Assembly (NCBI GenBank): GCA_016415585.1 | Contig: CP066552.1 | Coordinates: 3,224,001-3,288,000 of the forward strand | Length of the DNA: 64,000 nucleotides | DNA from: Pectobacterium carotovorum | GTDB taxonomy: Bacteria; Pseudomonadota; Gammaproteobacteria; Enterobacterales; Enterobacteriaceae | Direction: 5' to 3' | The notes under the pieces: generated by a model | Databases searched by the model: none | Told to the model about the DNA's origin: nothing | The model's input: only the letters and a program-made list of their open reading frames with translations | Shown here: piece after piece, positions 1 through 10,696 of the stretch | Numbering within the stretch: position 1 is the stretch's first letter | How the letters are laid out: each line of letters begins with the position of its first letter | Position numbers and translations under genes: made by a program

Positions 1-1837
<1,837 letters not shown>

Positions 1838-1883
1838 CAGACAGCGCTACCGCAGACTACGTGTGCAATGACAGGACATGACT

Positions 1884-1937
1884 GTGATTGGAAAAACGTA
1901 ATGAGAAAACCAGCATGATTGGAAGAAAAACGTGATT
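1884..1937 (+). repeat. Short imperfect direct duplication around the antiterminator ribosome binding site
   Basis: Two copies of a block of about 21 bases lie at 1884-1904 and 1915-1937. The second copy supplies the GGAAG ribosome binding site and the GTG start of the antiterminator; the first holds a similar GGAAA and an ATG at 1901 that opens a five-codon frame ending at 1918. This looks like a local tandem duplication of a translation start region. Whether the tiny frame is translated is unknown. Confidence 0.45.
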
Positions 1938-2771
1938 AAAGTGAAAAAAGCGTTAAATAACAGCATGCTGTTAGTCGACCATGAACATCAGGAGATGATC
2001 CTGTTGGGTAAAGGCATCGGATTTGGTGCCAAACCCGGTTCATTGATTGATGTGACGCACGTTGAGCAGGTTTTCATTCCGCTGGAAAACCTGAAATCAC
2101 GGCATTTTCTTTCATTGACCGACACGATTCCTGCGGCTTTTTTTGACATTACCCATGAGATCGTCACGCTGGCACAAAGTCAGTACGCTGAAAAGCTGAA
2201 TTCGGTGCTGTTCTTTACGCTGGCGGAACATCTCTATTTTGCAGTTGAACGCTGTAAAACGGGCAACCACTTCATCAATAAGCTCAGTTGGGAAGTGAAA
2301 CGCTATTACCAAAAAGAGTACGCCCTCGGCGTGCAGGCAAAAGATCGCGTGTCGGTGCGTTTTAACGTCGCGCTACCCGATGACGAAGCCATCAACATCG
2401 CGTTTCACCTCATTAATGCCGCTGGCAGCGCCGAAATTGCCGATGCCCACCAGCAGGTTCAACTGGTGAATCGTCTGGCTGAGATTGTCCGCTACAAATT
2501 AAACAAGAATATCGATGTCAACGCCGTCGATTACCTGCGCTTTATCACCCATCTGCGTTATTTCTCCGAACGAGTGATTGCCCGCAAAATCGCACCGGGA
2601 CGCACGGACGATTTCTATCAGGAACTGCTGAAACACTATCCTGAAGCGATGGCGATCTCTTGGGCCATCAGGGATTACGTGCAGGAAAAATACCAGATGG
2701 CCTTGCCGAAAGAAGAGCTTACCTGGCTGACCATGCATATCAGCAGGCTGGCCGAAAGCCAGACGCCATAG
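1932..2771 (+). CDS. BglG/LicT-family transcriptional antiterminator
   Basis: The 279-residue protein has the layout of PTS-controlled antiterminators: an RNA-binding CAT domain (about residues 1-58, with MIKVKKALNNSMLLVD and the GKGIGFG turn) and two PRD domains carrying conserved histidines (the first near LFFTLAEHLYFA and HLINAAG, the second near ITHLRYFSERV and MHISRL). Such proteins bind an RAT hairpin in nascent mRNA and prevent a terminator from forming when the sugar is present. The start is GTG, chosen because the CAT domain begins there and GGAAG precedes it. It is probably the antiterminator of the upstream PTS-GH1 operon, whose leader would lie outside the window. A second member is encoded at 24198-25034. 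Confidence 0.9.
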   Translation: MIKVKKALNNSMLLVDHEHQEMILLGKGIGFGAKPGSLIDVTHVEQVFIPLENLKSRHFLSLTDTIPAAFFDITHEIVTLAQSQYAEKLNSVLFFTLAEHLYFAVERCKTGNHFINKLSWEVKRYYQKEYALGVQAKDRVSVRFNVALPDDEAINIAFHLINAAGSAEIADAHQQVQLVNRLAEIVRYKLNKNIDVNAVDYLRFITHLRYFSERVIARKIAPGRTDDFYQELLKHYPEAMAISWAIRDYVQEKYQMALPKEELTWLTMHISRLAESQTP

Positions 2772-2914
2772 CAATAACCTTACTCAAGACAGCCAATCAT
2801 TACGGTTTTTATCGAGATGCTGACAAATAAAACCGAGATCGCTCCTGAGGAGTGAGTATGTTGACTCACATCACGATAGTGAATAAACCGCGTTAATGAG
2901 ATTGCAAACAAGAG

Positions 2915-2924
2915 TGATTATCAT
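2915..2924. promoter_or_regulatory. Weak Fur-box-like site
   Basis: TGATTATCAT matches nine of ten positions of one half of the Fur consensus (TGATAATCAT), but the other half is poor. It lies about 80 bases before the putative iron-binding protein gene, where a Fur operator would be expected. The call is inference from position plus a partial match. Confidence 0.3.
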
Positions 2925-3005
2925 ATATTGTTTTAGTCACCTGCCGAAAATATCTCCTTATTTTATTCAGTTACGCATCACATTCACTCTGGAGAAGATA
3001 ATAAC

Positions 3006-4055
3006 ATGTCAAAAATGCTGTCTGTTCTGCGCAAAAAAGCGCGCCTGCTGACATTAGCGTCATCGCTAATGGTTGCCTATGCCCTGCCTGCTGCTGCCGC
3101 AGACGACTCTCTGACGCTTTACACCACGCGTGAACCCGGCCTGATTCAGCCGCTGCTGGATGCGTTCACCAAAGAGACGTCGGTTAAAGTTAATACCGTG
3201 TTCATCAAGGACGGCATGCTGGAGCGTGTGAAGGCAGAAGGCCAAAACTCACCGGCTGACCTGCTGATGACCGTTGATGCCGGTAACCTGATCGATCTGG
3301 TAGACGCCGGTGTCACACAGCCGATTCAGTCCAGTGCATTAACCGAGGCTATCCCGGCAGCGCTGCGTGACAAAGATAACCAATGGTTTGGTCTGTCGAT
3401 GCGATCTCGCGTGCTCTATGCAGAAAAATCACTGCCGCTGACCGGCATTACTTACGAAAATCTGGCCGATCCGAAATGGAAAGGCAAAGTGTGTATCCGC
3501 GCGGGTCAACACCCTTACAATACCGCACTGGTTGCCGCGATGATTGCCCACCACGGTGAAGCCAAAACCGAAACCTGGCTGCGCGGTGTGAAAGACAATC
3601 TGGCGCGTAAAGCCACCGGTGGTGACCGCGACGTTGCGCGCGATATCCTCGGCGGCATCTGCGATGTAGGTCTGGCGAACTCTTATTATGTCGGCCACAT
3701 GAAGAACGCCAAAGAAGGCACCGACGCCCGCAAATGGGGCGATGCCATCAAAGTCGTTCAGCCTACCTTTGAAAACGGCGGCACACACGTCAATATCAGC
3801 GGTGCAGCCGTTGCACGTCACGCGCCGCATAAAGATCAAGCCGTGAAATTGATGGAATATCTGGTCTCCGCGCCGGCTCAGCAGATCTACGCACAGGCAA
3901 ACTATGAATATCCGGTTCGCAAAGGCGTCACGCTGGATTCCACCATTAGCAGCACGATTGGTGACGTTACTGTGGATAGCATTCCGCTAACCGACATCGT
4001 TAAATTCCGTAAACAGGCCAGTCAGTTGGTAGATAAAGTTGGATTCGATCAATAA
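3006..4055 (+). CDS. Periplasmic substrate-binding protein of a ferric-iron type ABC transporter
   Basis: The 349-residue protein begins with a clear Sec signal peptide (basic Arg/Lys-rich start, hydrophobic segment, AAA-A end near residue 32). The mature part reads like the transferrin-type iron binders of the FutA/FbpA/AfuA/YfuA group, starting with the SLTLYTTREPGL strand. Two neighbouring tyrosines, Tyr227 and Tyr228 in NSYYVGHM, sit where this family coordinates ferric iron. It is followed by the permease and ATPase genes in the same direction. A GGAG ribosome binding site precedes the ATG. Iron as substrate is known for the family and supported by the tyrosines; other cargo is not excluded. 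Confidence 0.85.
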   Translation: MSKMLSVLRKKARLLTLASSLMVAYALPAAAADDSLTLYTTREPGLIQPLLDAFTKETSVKVNTVFIKDGMLERVKAEGQNSPADLLMTVDAGNLIDLVDAGVTQPIQSSALTEAIPAALRDKDNQWFGLSMRSRVLYAEKSLPLTGITYENLADPKWKGKVCIRAGQHPYNTALVAAMIAHHGEAKTETWLRGVKDNLARKATGGDRDVARDILGGICDVGLANSYYVGHMKNAKEGTDARKWGDAIKVVQPTFENGGTHVNISGAAVARHAPHKDQAVKLMEYLVSAPAQQIYAQANYEYPVRKGVTLDSTISSTIGDVTVDSIPLTDIVKFRKQASQLVDKVGFDQ

Positions 4056-4071
4056 GACCGGTTCGTCAACC

Positions 4072-5736
4072 ATGCGCGGCGCCTTCGGGCGGCCGCGCCT
4101 CTTTTTTTCTCCGCTTCGCATCGCTGCCGTTGTCATTGCTCTCGGCGTACTGGCTCCGCTGGTTTCCCTGCTTTGGCTAGCCGCTGGCGCGGGCGTCGGC
4201 CATTGGGATCACCTGATGCGCTACGTGCTGCCCGATGCCGCACTCAACACGCTGATTCTGCTCGTCGGCGTAGGTGTGCTCGTCATGGTGATTGGTGCAG
4301 GCTGCGCCTGGCTGGTGACGGCATTTGATTTCCCCGGCAGACAGTTCGTTAGCTGGGCGCTGCTGCTGCCGCTGGCGATGCCAACCTATATTGTCGCTTT
4401 TGCCTGGCTCGATCTGCTGCATCCTATAGGGCCGATTCAGGAAGCGATCCGCAGTGTGCTGGGCTATGACAGCCCGCGTCAGTTCCGCCTGCCGGATCTG
4501 CGCTCCATGACGGGCGCTATTCTGCTGCTCGGGCTGGTGCTCTATCCGTACGTTTATCTGACGATGCGTGCGATGTTTATCAGCCAGCCCGCACACCTGC
4601 TGGAAGCCGCACGCACGCTGGGGTTGAGCGCAACAGGCACCTTCCTGCACGTTGCCCTACCGATGGCGCGCCCTGCGCTGGCCGTTGGCACCAGCCTGGC
4701 CTTGCTGGAAACGCTGAATGATATTGGCGCCTCCGAATTCCTTGGGGTCAATACGCTGACCGTGACGGTTTACACCACCTGGGTCACCCGTTCGGATTTA
4801 CCCGCCGCCGCGCAGATTGCCTGCACGATGCTGACGGTGGTTATCCTGCTGCTGACGCTGGAATATTACGGCCGGAAAAACCAGCGCTACGGCACCAGCC
4901 GACAGATGCGTGGCATTCTGCCCGCCCCGCTGAAAGGAGTACGCGCCTGGCTGGCAACCGGTGCGACCGCGTTGCCTATCCTGCTCGGCTTCATCGCCCC
5001 CGCCCTCTTTCTGGCATGGGAAAGCGCTAAGCGGCTGGGCGATAGCGTGACGATCTCCGCAGGCCTGATACAGTCATTGCAGAACTCACTTCTGCTGGCC
5101 GTTGGCGTCACGCTGGTCGTCACGTTCGTCAGCCTGATTATTGCGTGGTATGCCCGTCATTCCGCCATCGCTGACCGTTCACCGGAACGCCGTCGCACCC
5201 TATTGAGAATTGCCTCGCTGGGCTATGCTGTACCCGGTACGGTACTGGCGATTGGCATGCTGACGCCCGGTATGGCGACGGATAATTTTCTCGCTGAATT
5301 GATAGGTTATAAGGGATTGCCGCTGCTTTCCGCCGGTATCCTGCTGGTAATCTGCTGCGCCATTCGCTTTATGGCGATTGGGATTGGTGCGCTTGATGCC
5401 GGACTGACGCGCATTCCCCCCGTGATGGAACAGGCATCGCGTCTGCTGGGCGAAAGTGAATTCGTCACCTTTTTCCGCGTGCACCTTCCCCTGCTGCGCC
5501 CCGCACTGGTGACCAGTGCGCTGCTGGTGTTTGCTGATGCAATGAAAGAGCTCCCCGCTACGCTGCTGCTGCGCCCCGTCAACTTCGAAACATTGGCAAC
5601 CGTCCTGTATGCCGAAGCCGCCAGAGGCACCTACGAAGAAGGCGCGATTGCCGCACTGCTGATTGTGCTGGCGGGTACGCTCCCCGTTGTCCTGCTGGCT
5701 CGCAGCCAGCTAAAAACGTCGGTTGAGAAAGAATGA
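4072..5736 (+). CDS. Ferric-iron type ABC transporter permease (fused, two-domain)
   Basis: The inner-membrane protein of about 554 residues contains two homologous permease halves, each with an EAA-type loop that docks the ATPase: EAARTLGLSATGTFLHVALP in the first half and EQASRLLGESEF followed by VHLPLLRP in the second. This duplicated layout is typical of FbpB/AfuB/YfuB-like permeases, with around twelve hydrophobic segments. An in-frame TTG at 4039 would add 11 residues and overlap the preceding gene; I prefer ATG 4072, which leaves a 16-base gap. Neither start has a strong ribosome binding site. It works with the binding protein upstream and the ATPase downstream. Confidence 0.85.
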   Translation: MRGAFGRPRLFFSPLRIAAVVIALGVLAPLVSLLWLAAGAGVGHWDHLMRYVLPDAALNTLILLVGVGVLVMVIGAGCAWLVTAFDFPGRQFVSWALLLPLAMPTYIVAFAWLDLLHPIGPIQEAIRSVLGYDSPRQFRLPDLRSMTGAILLLGLVLYPYVYLTMRAMFISQPAHLLEAARTLGLSATGTFLHVALPMARPALAVGTSLALLETLNDIGASEFLGVNTLTVTVYTTWVTRSDLPAAAQIACTMLTVVILLLTLEYYGRKNQRYGTSRQMRGILPAPLKGVRAWLATGATALPILLGFIAPALFLAWESAKRLGDSVTISAGLIQSLQNSLLLAVGVTLVVTFVSLIIAWYARHSAIADRSPERRRTLLRIASLGYAVPGTVLAIGMLTPGMATDNFLAELIGYKGLPLLSAGILLVICCAIRFMAIGIGALDAGLTRIPPVMEQASRLLGESEFVTFFRVHLPLLRPALVTSALLVFADAMKELPATLLLRPVNFETLATVLYAEAARGTYEEGAIAALLIVLAGTLPVVLLARSQLKTSVEKE

Positions 5737-5757
5737 AAATCATGAGGAAGAGTCAAG

Positions 5758-6447
5758 GTGTCTGAGGCTACACTCGTTCTGAATAATGTCCACGTCGCCT
5801 ACGGGCACAAGCATAATGTTCATCATGTGCTGAACGGTTTTTCTATGGAAGTTGCCGCGGGCGAACTGGCCTGCCTGCTGGGGGCATCAGGATGCGGTAA
5901 AACCACGGCTTTACGCGCAATTGCGGGTTTTGAGCACCTGACTCAGGGAACGATTCACGTCGGTGGGCGCTGCGTGGCGGGCCCGGCCGTGCATCTGCCG
6001 CCGGAACAGCGCAACGTCGGGATGGTGTTTCAGGACTATGCCCTGTTTCCCCACCTGACCGCCGCGCAGAATATTGCCTTTGGCCTGAGAAAACAGCCGA
6101 AAGATCTTCAGCAGTCGCGCGTGCGCGCCATGCTTGAACTGGTCGATCTCGTCTCACTGGCACAGCGCTATCCGCATGAAATGTCCGGCGGACAACAGCA
6201 GCGTATTGCACTCGCGCGGGCGCTGGCTCCGCAGCCCGCCGTGCTGCTGCTCGATGAACCGCTATCCAGCCTCGATCCCGACAGCCGAAAACGGCTGGGA
6301 CAGGAAGTACGCGACATCCTGCACAACGCCGGACAAACCGCACTCTTAGTCACACACAGCGAACAGGAAGCCGAGCTAATGGCCAGCCATATTGGCTATT
6401 TGAAAGCAGGCAAGCTCGATAATATTTCGGTGAACCGAGACGTCTGA
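5758..6447 (+). CDS. ABC transporter ATP-binding protein, short form lacking the C-terminal regulatory domain
   Basis: A complete nucleotide-binding domain is present: Walker A GASGCGKTT (residues 42-50), the Q-loop in VFQDYALFPHL, signature MSGGQQQR (about 142-149), Walker B with catalytic Glu167 in LLLDEPLSSLD, and switch His200. It starts at GTG after a GAGGAAG ribosome binding site. At 229 residues it is over 100 shorter than FbpC/AfuC proteins, which normally carry a TOBE-like domain after the ATPase core. It ends soon after the H-loop region, so it is either a naturally short form or a C-terminally truncated one. The catalytic core looks intact. Confidence 0.85.
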   Translation: MSEATLVLNNVHVAYGHKHNVHHVLNGFSMEVAAGELACLLGASGCGKTTALRAIAGFEHLTQGTIHVGGRCVAGPAVHLPPEQRNVGMVFQDYALFPHLTAAQNIAFGLRKQPKDLQQSRVRAMLELVDLVSLAQRYPHEMSGGQQQRIALARALAPQPAVLLLDEPLSSLDPDSRKRLGQEVRDILHNAGQTALLVTHSEQEAELMASHIGYLKAGKLDNISVNRDV

Positions 6448-6524
6448 TTCAGGTGGTTCACCCCTGACAAGATGGGAAATAATGAGTATGATTAAATCCT
6501 ATCGGTATGTTAAAGGGGTAGACA

Positions 6525-6803
6525 ATGAGAACAACACAGCAGATGAGTATAACGCTGCCAAATGAAATGGCTGCGCAGGTGAAAGCCCGAGTTGCCCGCG
6601 GTGAATACGCGTCAGAAAGTGAGGTTATTCGGGAAGGACTTCGAGCGCTGATTGCACGCGATAATGCAGTAGAGAATTGGCTGCAGGAACAAGTCGTTCC
6701 CGCCTGGAACGCGCTGCAACGCGGTGAAACAGAAAGCCTCAGCAGTAGCGACATTAGGAACAGATTAAAAGCCGAGTTCAGGAAGATGACCGGAGAAGAG
6801 TAA
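6525..6803 (+). CDS. ParD/CopG-type ribbon-helix-helix antitoxin without a partner toxin gene
   Basis: The 92-residue protein begins MRTTQQMSITLPNEM, the strand of a ribbon-helix-helix DNA-binding domain, followed by GEYASESEVIREGLRAL, the helix pair typical of ParD-type antitoxins. The acidic C-terminal half would bind and block a ParE toxin. A good ribosome binding site (AAAGGGG) precedes the ATG. In intact pairs parE overlaps or directly follows parD; here a frame opens at 6803, overlapping the stop codon, and reads MDYRVG before a stop. No ParE-like sequence appears before iolB, so the gene is an orphan antitoxin or the relic of a pair. Confidence 0.8.
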   Translation: MRTTQQMSITLPNEMAAQVKARVARGEYASESEVIREGLRALIARDNAVENWLQEQVVPAWNALQRGETESLSSSDIRNRLKAEFRKMTGEE

Positions 6804-6903
6804 TGGATTACAGGGTGGGGTAACATCCCCCGACATAATAGGTCAGCGGCCTACAGCTTATCTATAAGCCACTGCCCATTCTTATGTTCGTTTGCCAGTA
6901 TCG

Positions 6904-7740
6904 CTACACCTTGCCCTGCCTATGCTTATCCGCATACTCGGGACTGTTGATCCACTGGTGATCCGCTTCCCAGGTGAAACGCCACTGGCGCGTCGGGCCT
7001 GCCATCACATTCAGATAGTAGCTGTCATAGCCTGCAATGGTGGCAACCGGGTGATAGCCACGCGGCACCTGCACCACGTCCCTATCGTAGACCGCCATAC
7101 ATTCATCTAATGAACGGTCATCGGTATAGACACGTTGCAGGCAGAATCCCTGTTCTGGATTCAAACGATGGTAGTAGGTTTCTTCCAGATAGGTTTCCTG
7201 CGGCGGACTGTCGACATCGTGCTTGTGGCTGGGATAAGAGCTGGTGCAGCCTTCATCGGTGTACACTTCGACCACCAACAGGCTGTCGGCCGCTTTGTCC
7301 TCCGGCAAAATATTATGCACATAGCGCTGGTTATTGCCGACGCCACGCTGCTCGGCATCGATATCCTGCGGGGCAATCAGCCGGGTCGGATGCGTGCAGA
7401 ATCCCGGTGCGGCGCAAACCGCCAGCTCCAGCGCCGTGTGTGCCGTCACCGTAATCGTCTCTCCAGACGTGACATAAACCGCATAGGGTTTTCTGCGCTC
7501 AAACGGGCTCATTCTGTCGCCAATCTGCTCAAAGCGCTCACCTGGCGTGACCACCGTTGCCTTGCCGCTGACTAGCACCAGACAGCGTTCGTTATCGCTG
7601 GCGGGCAGCGATAGCACTTGTTCCGGTGCCAATTGATATACCTCGAACCCCACGTAGCGCCAACCCGCAGTTTCCGGTGTGATGTGCTGCGTCCGTCCGT
7701 GTTCGTCAGGGACGCGATGGCGTGATAATAGTCGGGACAT
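6904..7740 (-). CDS. iolB: 5-deoxy-glucuronate isomerase
   Basis: The 278-residue protein matches the IolB/KduI-type cupin family, which converts 5-deoxy-D-glucuronate to 2-deoxy-5-keto-D-gluconate in inositol breakdown. Recognisable blocks are the N-terminal ETAGWRYVGFEVY strand, the SYPSHKHDVD segment with the cupin metal-binding histidines, and VPRGYHPVATIAGYDSYYLNVM near the C-terminus. An AAAGGAGG ribosome binding site lies ahead of the ATG. It is the last gene of the minus-strand iol run, after iolE, and converges on the orphan parD gene. Confidence 0.95.
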   Translation of the reverse strand: MSRLLSRHRVPDEHGRTQHITPETAGWRYVGFEVYQLAPEQVLSLPASDNERCLVLVSGKATVVTPGERFEQIGDRMSPFERRKPYAVYVTSGETITVTAHTALELAVCAAPGFCTHPTRLIAPQDIDAEQRGVGNNQRYVHNILPEDKAADSLLVVEVYTDEGCTSSYPSHKHDVDSPPQETYLEETYYHRLNPEQGFCLQRVYTDDRSLDECMAVYDRDVVQVPRGYHPVATIAGYDSYYLNVMAGPTRQWRFTWEADHQWINSPEYADKHRQGKV

Positions 7741-7827
7741 CTTTTGCCTCCTTTATCTCCCCCGACTTCAAACTGCCTGCACGTTGATCTACTGGCAGCT
7801 TGAAGATGCGGGGGATATCACCACGAA

Positions 7828-8718
7828 TCAGATCAATTCCGCCTGCTGGGCGAAACGTTGCAAGTTATTGTAGCCTAGCGTCGCGTACGTCAGCGGATGC
7901 GCGACAGCCGGATCCTGTTCCGCTTCGACTACTAACCATCCGCTGTAGTTATGGGCTTTCAGGATGCTGAACACCGCTGGGTAATCGACACAGCCGTCGC
8001 CCGGCACGGTAAAGACGCCGCTCAGCACTGCGTCCAGAAAACTGGTCTTGCGGTTTTTGACGTCTTTCAGCACATCAGGGCGAATATCTTTACAGTGAAC
8101 GTGATTGATGCGGTGAATCCAGCGCTTCGCCACCGCCACCGGATCGGCACCCGCGAACGTAAAGTGCCCGGTATCCAGCAGCAGCCCGACTTCCGGCCCG
8201 GTATGTTCCATCAGATTATCCACATCCTGCGCACTTTCAATCACCGTGCCCATATGGTGATGATAGGCAATCTGCACGCCCTGACTTTGCGTGTAGCGCG
8301 CAAATTCAGTCAGCTTTTTACCGTATTCCGGCCAGCGCTCTTCGGGGAAACGCGGGCGCAGATGAACGGGTTTCTGTTGGTCGCCGTGAATCGCGCCCGT
8401 GACTTCGGCAAACACCAACACCGTCGCACCGAGATCGCGTAACAGCGCCAGATGTCCCTGCACCGCCTCAATCTCTTCTTCTACTGAACGCGTGAGCAGT
8501 TCGCCTGAGTACCAGCCGGAGACTAAGCGCAAGTCGTGCGCTTGCAGGATTGGCCCCAGCACGCTGGCCTGACGCGGGAATTTATTACCTAATTCAAAAC
8601 CGGTAAAACCGGCCTGCCGTCCTTCACTCAGGCAGGTTTCCAGCGGGGTGTCCGCGCCCAGAGAAGGCAGATCGTCATTGGTCCAGGTGAGTGGATTAAT
8701 ACCAAGTTGAACAGTCAT
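7828..8718 (-). CDS. iolE: 2-keto-myo-inositol dehydratase (inosose dehydratase)
   Basis: The TIM-barrel protein of about 296 residues starts MTVQLGINPLTWTNDD and shows the IolE landmarks GFTGFELGNKFPR, YHHHMGTVIES and LLDTGHFTFAG with metal-binding residues of the xylose-isomerase-like fold. It removes water from 2-keto-myo-inositol to give the trihydroxycyclohexanedione that IolD cleaves. The start at 8718 (ATG after AAGGGA) is preferred over an upstream TTG at 8736, because family members begin at MTVQ. It lies between iolC and iolB in one operon. Confidence 0.94.
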   Translation of the reverse strand: MTVQLGINPLTWTNDDLPSLGADTPLETCLSEGRQAGFTGFELGNKFPRQASVLGPILQAHDLRLVSGWYSGELLTRSVEEEIEAVQGHLALLRDLGATVLVFAEVTGAIHGDQQKPVHLRPRFPEERWPEYGKKLTEFARYTQSQGVQIAYHHHMGTVIESAQDVDNLMEHTGPEVGLLLDTGHFTFAGADPVAVAKRWIHRINHVHCKDIRPDVLKDVKNRKTSFLDAVLSGVFTVPGDGCVDYPAVFSILKAHNYSGWLVVEAEQDPAVAHPLTYATLGYNNLQRFAQQAELI

Positions 8719-8751
8719 GTTATGTCCCTTATTCAAACACAGAGGAATGGG

Positions 8752-10656
8752 TTAACCGCGCTGACGCCAAACGGCGATCAGTTGCAGGTAGTTATGTTTA
8801 ACTTGCTCAATCAATTCGGCGTCATCGATCTCGTTACGCAGCCACTTTTGCGCGGGCTGGGCAAATAGGGTACGGCCGACGGCAAAGCCTTTCACAATCG
8901 GGAAACCCACGGCGGCGCTGAAGCCTTGTTGTAACGTTTCCAGCGGCGCATCCAGCCCCAGAATGACCACGCCCCGACAGTAGGGATCGCGCTGTGCCAG
9001 CAGCGGCGTAAGCTGTTCCCAACCTTCGGAGGACAGTGGCGGCAGTTTCCACCAGTCTGGCCGCACGCCGAGGTTGTAGAAGCGTTGAATCGCACGTAGA
9101 TAAAGCGCATCGCTGTGCGGCATCCCCGCGGGCAGAATGACTTCGAGCAGCAGTTCATGGCCGGATTGACGACAGGCCTGATAGACCTCTATCACCTTCA
9201 TTTCCTGCTCGCGCCGCAGCGCGTGGGCATCTTCTGGGTGGAAGAACACCAGGCATTTCACCACGTGCTCTAGCGGCCAGCTCACCAGCTGTGAGCCAAT
9301 ATTGCCGCGCTCCATCATTAACGGGCGCGATCCCGGTAGCTCAATCGGTCGGCCAATCCACCAGCCTTTTCCGGTGATGTCGTTCAGCGCATCCTGCCCG
9401 AACGTGCCGTCACACAGCAGACCGGCTTTACCTTCCAGCCCCGCCTGTTGTGCCGCGTCATAGCTGGCACGCAGAATCAGCTTTTTCAGTGCCGGAATAC
9501 GGCTGATTTCCGTACCGCAGTTCAGCGCCATGTCTTCCAGTTGGCTACGGTGATCGAACGCGATCACGCACAGTTCATGCCACTGTTTACGCCGTGTCGT
9601 AACGCGATGCAGATGGTTAAGCTCTTCGTCCAGATCGGGACGCGGCACGCTAGCCGCCCGTGCTAAATAGTTATCCAGTTCGATCTTGCTTGGCATCGCT
9701 GGCGCACAGCCGTGGCGTGACACCACCAGCGCGCCGCAGGCATTGGCGTACGCACAGGCTTTCTCCCAGCCTTCACCGTTGAGATAGCCACGCAGCAGGC
9801 CGGACATAAACGCATCGCCCGCCCCCAGCACGTTCAGCACATCCACGCGCACGCCTTTGATCGTGATGCCTTTATCCAGATGGTCGGGAATCGAATCGCT
9901 AAACACCGAGCAGCCCAGCGCCCCGCGTTTGCACACCAGCTCCGCCTGCGTGTGCTGCCGCACCGTGCGCAGCGCCTGCAAGGTATCCGTGCTGCCGCCC
10001 GCAATATGGAACTCTTCCTCGGTGCCGACAATCACATCGAACAGCGACAGCACCTGCTGCAACTGCTCCGTGACCACCTGCGCTTCAACAAAACGCGTTT
10101 CGCCATCGCCCAGCGACGTCAGCCCCCACAGCACCGGACGGTAGTCGATATCCAGCGCCGTTTTCACCCCGTTGCGCCGCGCGTATTGCAGCGCCGTCAG
10201 CACCGCTTCACGCGTGTTAGGGTGGGAAAGATGCGTGCCGGTAATCGCCAGACAGCGTGACGACGCGATGTAATCCTCGGTGAAATCCTCCGACGAGATC
10301 GCCATATCAGCGCAGTTGTCGCGGTAGAAAATCAGTGGAAAGGTATCACGATCTTTGATGCCCAATAGCACCAGCGCCGTCAGACGTTCCTTATCGGTAA
10401 TCAAATGGCTGGTATCGCAACCGACCTGATTCAGCTCTTCACGCAGGAAGCGCCCCATATGTTCGTCGCCCACCCGCGCCAACATAGAAGAACGCAGCCC
10501 CTGTCGTGCCGTGCCGTAAGCCACGTTGCCGGACGACCCACCCAGATACTTGGCAAAACTGCCCATATCTTCCAGACGCGCGCCGATTTGCTGCCCGTAC
10601 AGATCGACAGCAACGCGCCCCATGCAAATCACATCAAACGTCTTTTCCTTACTCAT
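8752..10656 (-). CDS. iolC: Fused 5-dehydro-2-deoxygluconokinase / aldolase-like protein
   Basis: This 634-residue protein joins two modules. Residues 1-315 form a PfkB sugar kinase: LGGSSGNVAYGTARQG near residue 38 and the catalytic NVLGAGDAF motif with base Asp281. Residues from about 325 onwards form a DUF2090 domain related to class I aldolases (VIAFDHRSQLEDM, LLCDGTFGQDAL). The kinase phosphorylates 2-deoxy-5-keto-D-gluconate; the second domain probably supplies the IolJ-type cleavage to dihydroxyacetone phosphate and malonate semialdehyde, which agrees with the absence of a separate iolJ here. The start at 10656 (MSKEKTFDV) is chosen because the longer frame to 10803 runs through the ERIC repeat. 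iolE follows after 33 bases. Confidence 0.93.
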   Translation of the reverse strand: MSKEKTFDVICMGRVAVDLYGQQIGARLEDMGSFAKYLGGSSGNVAYGTARQGLRSSMLARVGDEHMGRFLREELNQVGCDTSHLITDKERLTALVLLGIKDRDTFPLIFYRDNCADMAISSEDFTEDYIASSRCLAITGTHLSHPNTREAVLTALQYARRNGVKTALDIDYRPVLWGLTSLGDGETRFVEAQVVTEQLQQVLSLFDVIVGTEEEFHIAGGSTDTLQALRTVRQHTQAELVCKRGALGCSVFSDSIPDHLDKGITIKGVRVDVLNVLGAGDAFMSGLLRGYLNGEGWEKACAYANACGALVVSRHGCAPAMPSKIELDNYLARAASVPRPDLDEELNHLHRVTTRRKQWHELCVIAFDHRSQLEDMALNCGTEISRIPALKKLILRASYDAAQQAGLEGKAGLLCDGTFGQDALNDITGKGWWIGRPIELPGSRPLMMERGNIGSQLVSWPLEHVVKCLVFFHPEDAHALRREQEMKVIEVYQACRQSGHELLLEVILPAGMPHSDALYLRAIQRFYNLGVRPDWWKLPPLSSEGWEQLTPLLAQRDPYCRGVVILGLDAPLETLQQGFSAAVGFPIVKGFAVGRTLFAQPAQKWLRNEIDDAELIEQVKHNYLQLIAVWRQRG

Positions 10657-10696
10657 AGCGGCCAATCCTGTAAAAAAGTCGCGTAAAAAAGCCTTA

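Noticed and set aside
4039..4071. TTG start for the ABC permease overlapping the binding protein gene
   Set aside because: The 11 added residues have no membrane character and no ribosome binding site; ATG 4072 is simpler, though not proven.
6458..6826. Antisense frame opposite parD
   Set aside because: It is complementary to a clear ribbon-helix-helix gene and shows no domain of its own.
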